Source of the DNA: Rachicladosporium sp. CCFEE 5018
Lineage: Eukaryota; Ascomycota; Dothideomycetes; Cladosporiales; Cladosporiaceae
Assembly (NCBI GenBank): GCA_002077045.2
Contig: KZ111142.1
Coordinates: forward strand, 124,001-188,000
Direction: 5' to 3'
DNA: 64,000 bases
The translations under genes were made by a program, and so were the position numbers. Of this stretch, positions 62,157 to 64,000 are shown one piece after another (the first letter of the stretch is position 1; the number at the start of each line of letters is the position of its first letter). Under the pieces are notes generated by a model. That model made no database searches. It was not told where the DNA came from and worked only from the letters and a program-made list of their open reading frames with translations.

Positions 62157-64000
62157 TCAGACTGTCGACACTGCAAAGTCAGCTTGCACGCTGCCGTACT
62201 TTACGCCATCCACGTGCAGCTCAAACACCAGATCGGCACTCTCGATCTTCATGTGGAGCTCGAAGTCCAGATTGTCGAACTCGACGCCCTTCGTCGTCGT
62301 CAATCGAGTGAACAAACTTCGAGGAACGGTCCCCAAATCTGTCGTCAGCTTGCACACAGAGATGAGCTCTTTGATGTGCGCGTCTGGCGCTGTCTCGTCT
62401 TCGCACGCAATCAGATCGTCTTCCACGACGAGTGACTGGCCTGGGCGGAAGTTGCGGGTGTAATGGAAGGAGATGGGCTCTTCAGCCGAAATGGGAGTGC
62501 CCTGCAATGACGCAATTAGCAAACAACGACACGCGATGCATTGACTGACGACTGACCTTCGCGATATGCCACTGCATCCGATCGCTCACCATCCACCTCT
62601 CCCACAAGGGACTCCAGTATCGGTCTGCAGCAGGGTGCTTCGCAGCATCGAACACAGTCGCATAACTCGTACCGTACGCGTATCGACTTCTCCGCCTCTC
62701 GACCATGCTGCCCTCAATTCCTCTCAACGCCGCACCGCGCACAACAGCAGTCCATGCATGTTGCGGCTGCAGAACCTCAATGTTCTGGTGCACACCATTG
62801 TCATGCACTGGCTGCTCCGAATACGGCGGCGGAGGCGCAGCATTGAACGTTTGCTTCAATTGAGCGTACAGGTGATGCGACTGCCCGAACCCGCCAACCA
62901 AGATGATGCCCGACACGAGCCCGCCTTTGCTTTGCACCGCATCGATCTGGCTCCGCACTAGTGCTATCGCCTCCTTGATCACGGGCTCGAAGATATGCGC
63001 CACTTCGCCCGCTGTCATCATCAGGAACCCGGAGTCTATGCCGGCCTCCTCATCGTCCGGCAGACCTGGCAGCGGCACATTAACCTCACTGTGCTCCTCT
63101 TCATTGAAGTTACGCTTCACGAACTCTTCGAAGTACTTCAACGCCATTTGCCAGGTCTTGGGTTTCTTCCCCCTCATGTTCTCGAAGACTCCCGGGCCGA
63201 TGCGCGCCTTGATGTAGTCTGCGAAGCGGTAGTTGAGGAATGCTGAGCCGCAGAGTCCGCCGCTTCCTACTGCCGACTCTTCGACTCGGAGTGGATTCAG
63301 ACTGGTAACTTTGTAGGAGATGAGGTCTGTGATTGTCAACGAGAAGATTGCAATGTCCGAATCGGGCGTGCCTACCAACTGTCCCTCCACCTGCATCACA
63401 CACGATAATGTTATCGCCTCGTTTCAAGCCCTTGGGTGGAGTCATCTTGAGCGCGTAGACTACGTCAGAGTGTCAGCTATGCCCATGCAGCACCTCTTTC
63501 AATCCATGTCTCACCAGCTGCTGCCTCTGGTTCGCTGATGAGCTTTATTTCACTCTTGGTGCCCATTCCAGCCCTCTCCGAAGCCTGTAGTGTGGCATTC
63601 TTCGCACTATCGCTCCTGTAGTCCACAACACATCAGTCTCATCATCGCATTCGGCTCCCACCCCGTGATATCCGATCCCATCCGACTCTGTTTCCCAGCC
63701 CAAGTACGGAACGCAGATCCACTCACCACACAGCCGGCACAGTCAACACAAACTCCTTCTCCACGTCCCTCATGAACGCCTCGCCATACCGCCGTTCCAA
63801 GCAGTCGTTCGTGTGGCCCCACAGAACGCTCAAGAAATCCGCAACCCCGTCTATGACCGTGCGATCGCTCTTCCTCAACATCCCCGCAGTCTCTAGTGGA
63901 GACACCCAACTCGGTAGCTTCTGGTTCCGATCCAGAAAGAGCTTGATACATCTCAATCTCTGCTCTTCGGGTCTGAACTGATAACCCCATTTAATCCCCC
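62157..64000 (-). CDS. HSPA12-like Hsp70-family ATPase (5' end beyond window)
   Basis: Divergent Hsp70-type protein with an actin-like ATPase fold, of the HSPA12-related group expanded in fungi; probably cytosolic, role unclear. Exons on minus: 63727->64000, 63515-63615, 63376-63459, 62557-63326, 62157-62501, with introns of 111, 55, 49 and 55 nt that restore continuous family sequence. Visible features: IKWGYQF at the window edge, FVLTVPAVWSDSAK, LISEPEAAAVYAL (connect 1 region), DNIIVCDAGGGTVDLISY (phosphate 2 across an intron) and IILVGGFGQSHHLYAQL (adenosine motif). The C-terminus is short, without a classical Hsp70 substrate-binding domain. The phosphate 1 motif lies outside the window. 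It converges on the phosphatase gene (158 bases). Confidence 0.9.

Overview
The window looks like nuclear DNA of a filamentous ascomycete, most likely a Dothideomycete. The genes have short spliceosomal introns (48-70 nt, GT...CTAAC/CTGAC...AG), and the gene content is fungal: an RFC1 large subunit, an SH3-DOCK exchange factor, calcipressin, a secretory lipase, Old Yellow Enzyme, and an HSPA12-like Hsp70. The genus is not determined. The scaffold consists of three contigs joined by two 100-N gaps (15364-15463 and 51843-51942).

Contig A (1-15363): the 5' end of a mitochondrial ribosomal protein gene (uL16m-like, minus), RFC1, a Baeyer-Villiger-type flavin monooxygenase, a full-length DOCK protein, a metallophosphoesterase, and the C-terminal end of an acyltransferase-3 gene that the gap cuts.

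Contig B (15464-51842) is gene-poor. It starts inside an aspartate aminotransferase gene and ends inside calcipressin. Between them are Old Yellow Enzyme, a lipase fragment, unnamed gene relics, a 1,612-residue UPF1-like helicase with two internal repeat tracts, an intron-bearing tRNA-Gln and a second tRNA-like gene with a 185-nt intron. About 8 kb (34.6-42.5 kb) holds four broken minus-strand copies of a DED1-like DEAD-box helicase whose motif-coding segments are tandemly repeated. A free-standing, intein-derived LAGLIDADG endonuclease gene and an intact secretory lipase gene follow.

Contig C (51943-64000) begins with a second copy of 9209-15363 (same gene order and orientation, a few percent divergent) and continues through the complete acyltransferase. 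Next come a SIM-SWIM-RING protein, a histidine phosphatase ending in a PCNA-binding (PIP) motif, and an HSPA12-like protein that runs off the window.

Most promising observations: the stand-alone Hint/LAGLIDADG gene, whose start codon replaces intein Cys1; the histidine phosphatase with a canonical C-terminal PIP box, divergently transcribed from a putative SUMO-targeted-ligase-like gene; the motif-stuttered DED1-like relics; the tRNA genes with enlarged introns; and the duplicated 6.15-kb segment whose inner edges coincide exactly with the gaps, which suggests two haplotypes or homeologs placed on one scaffold.
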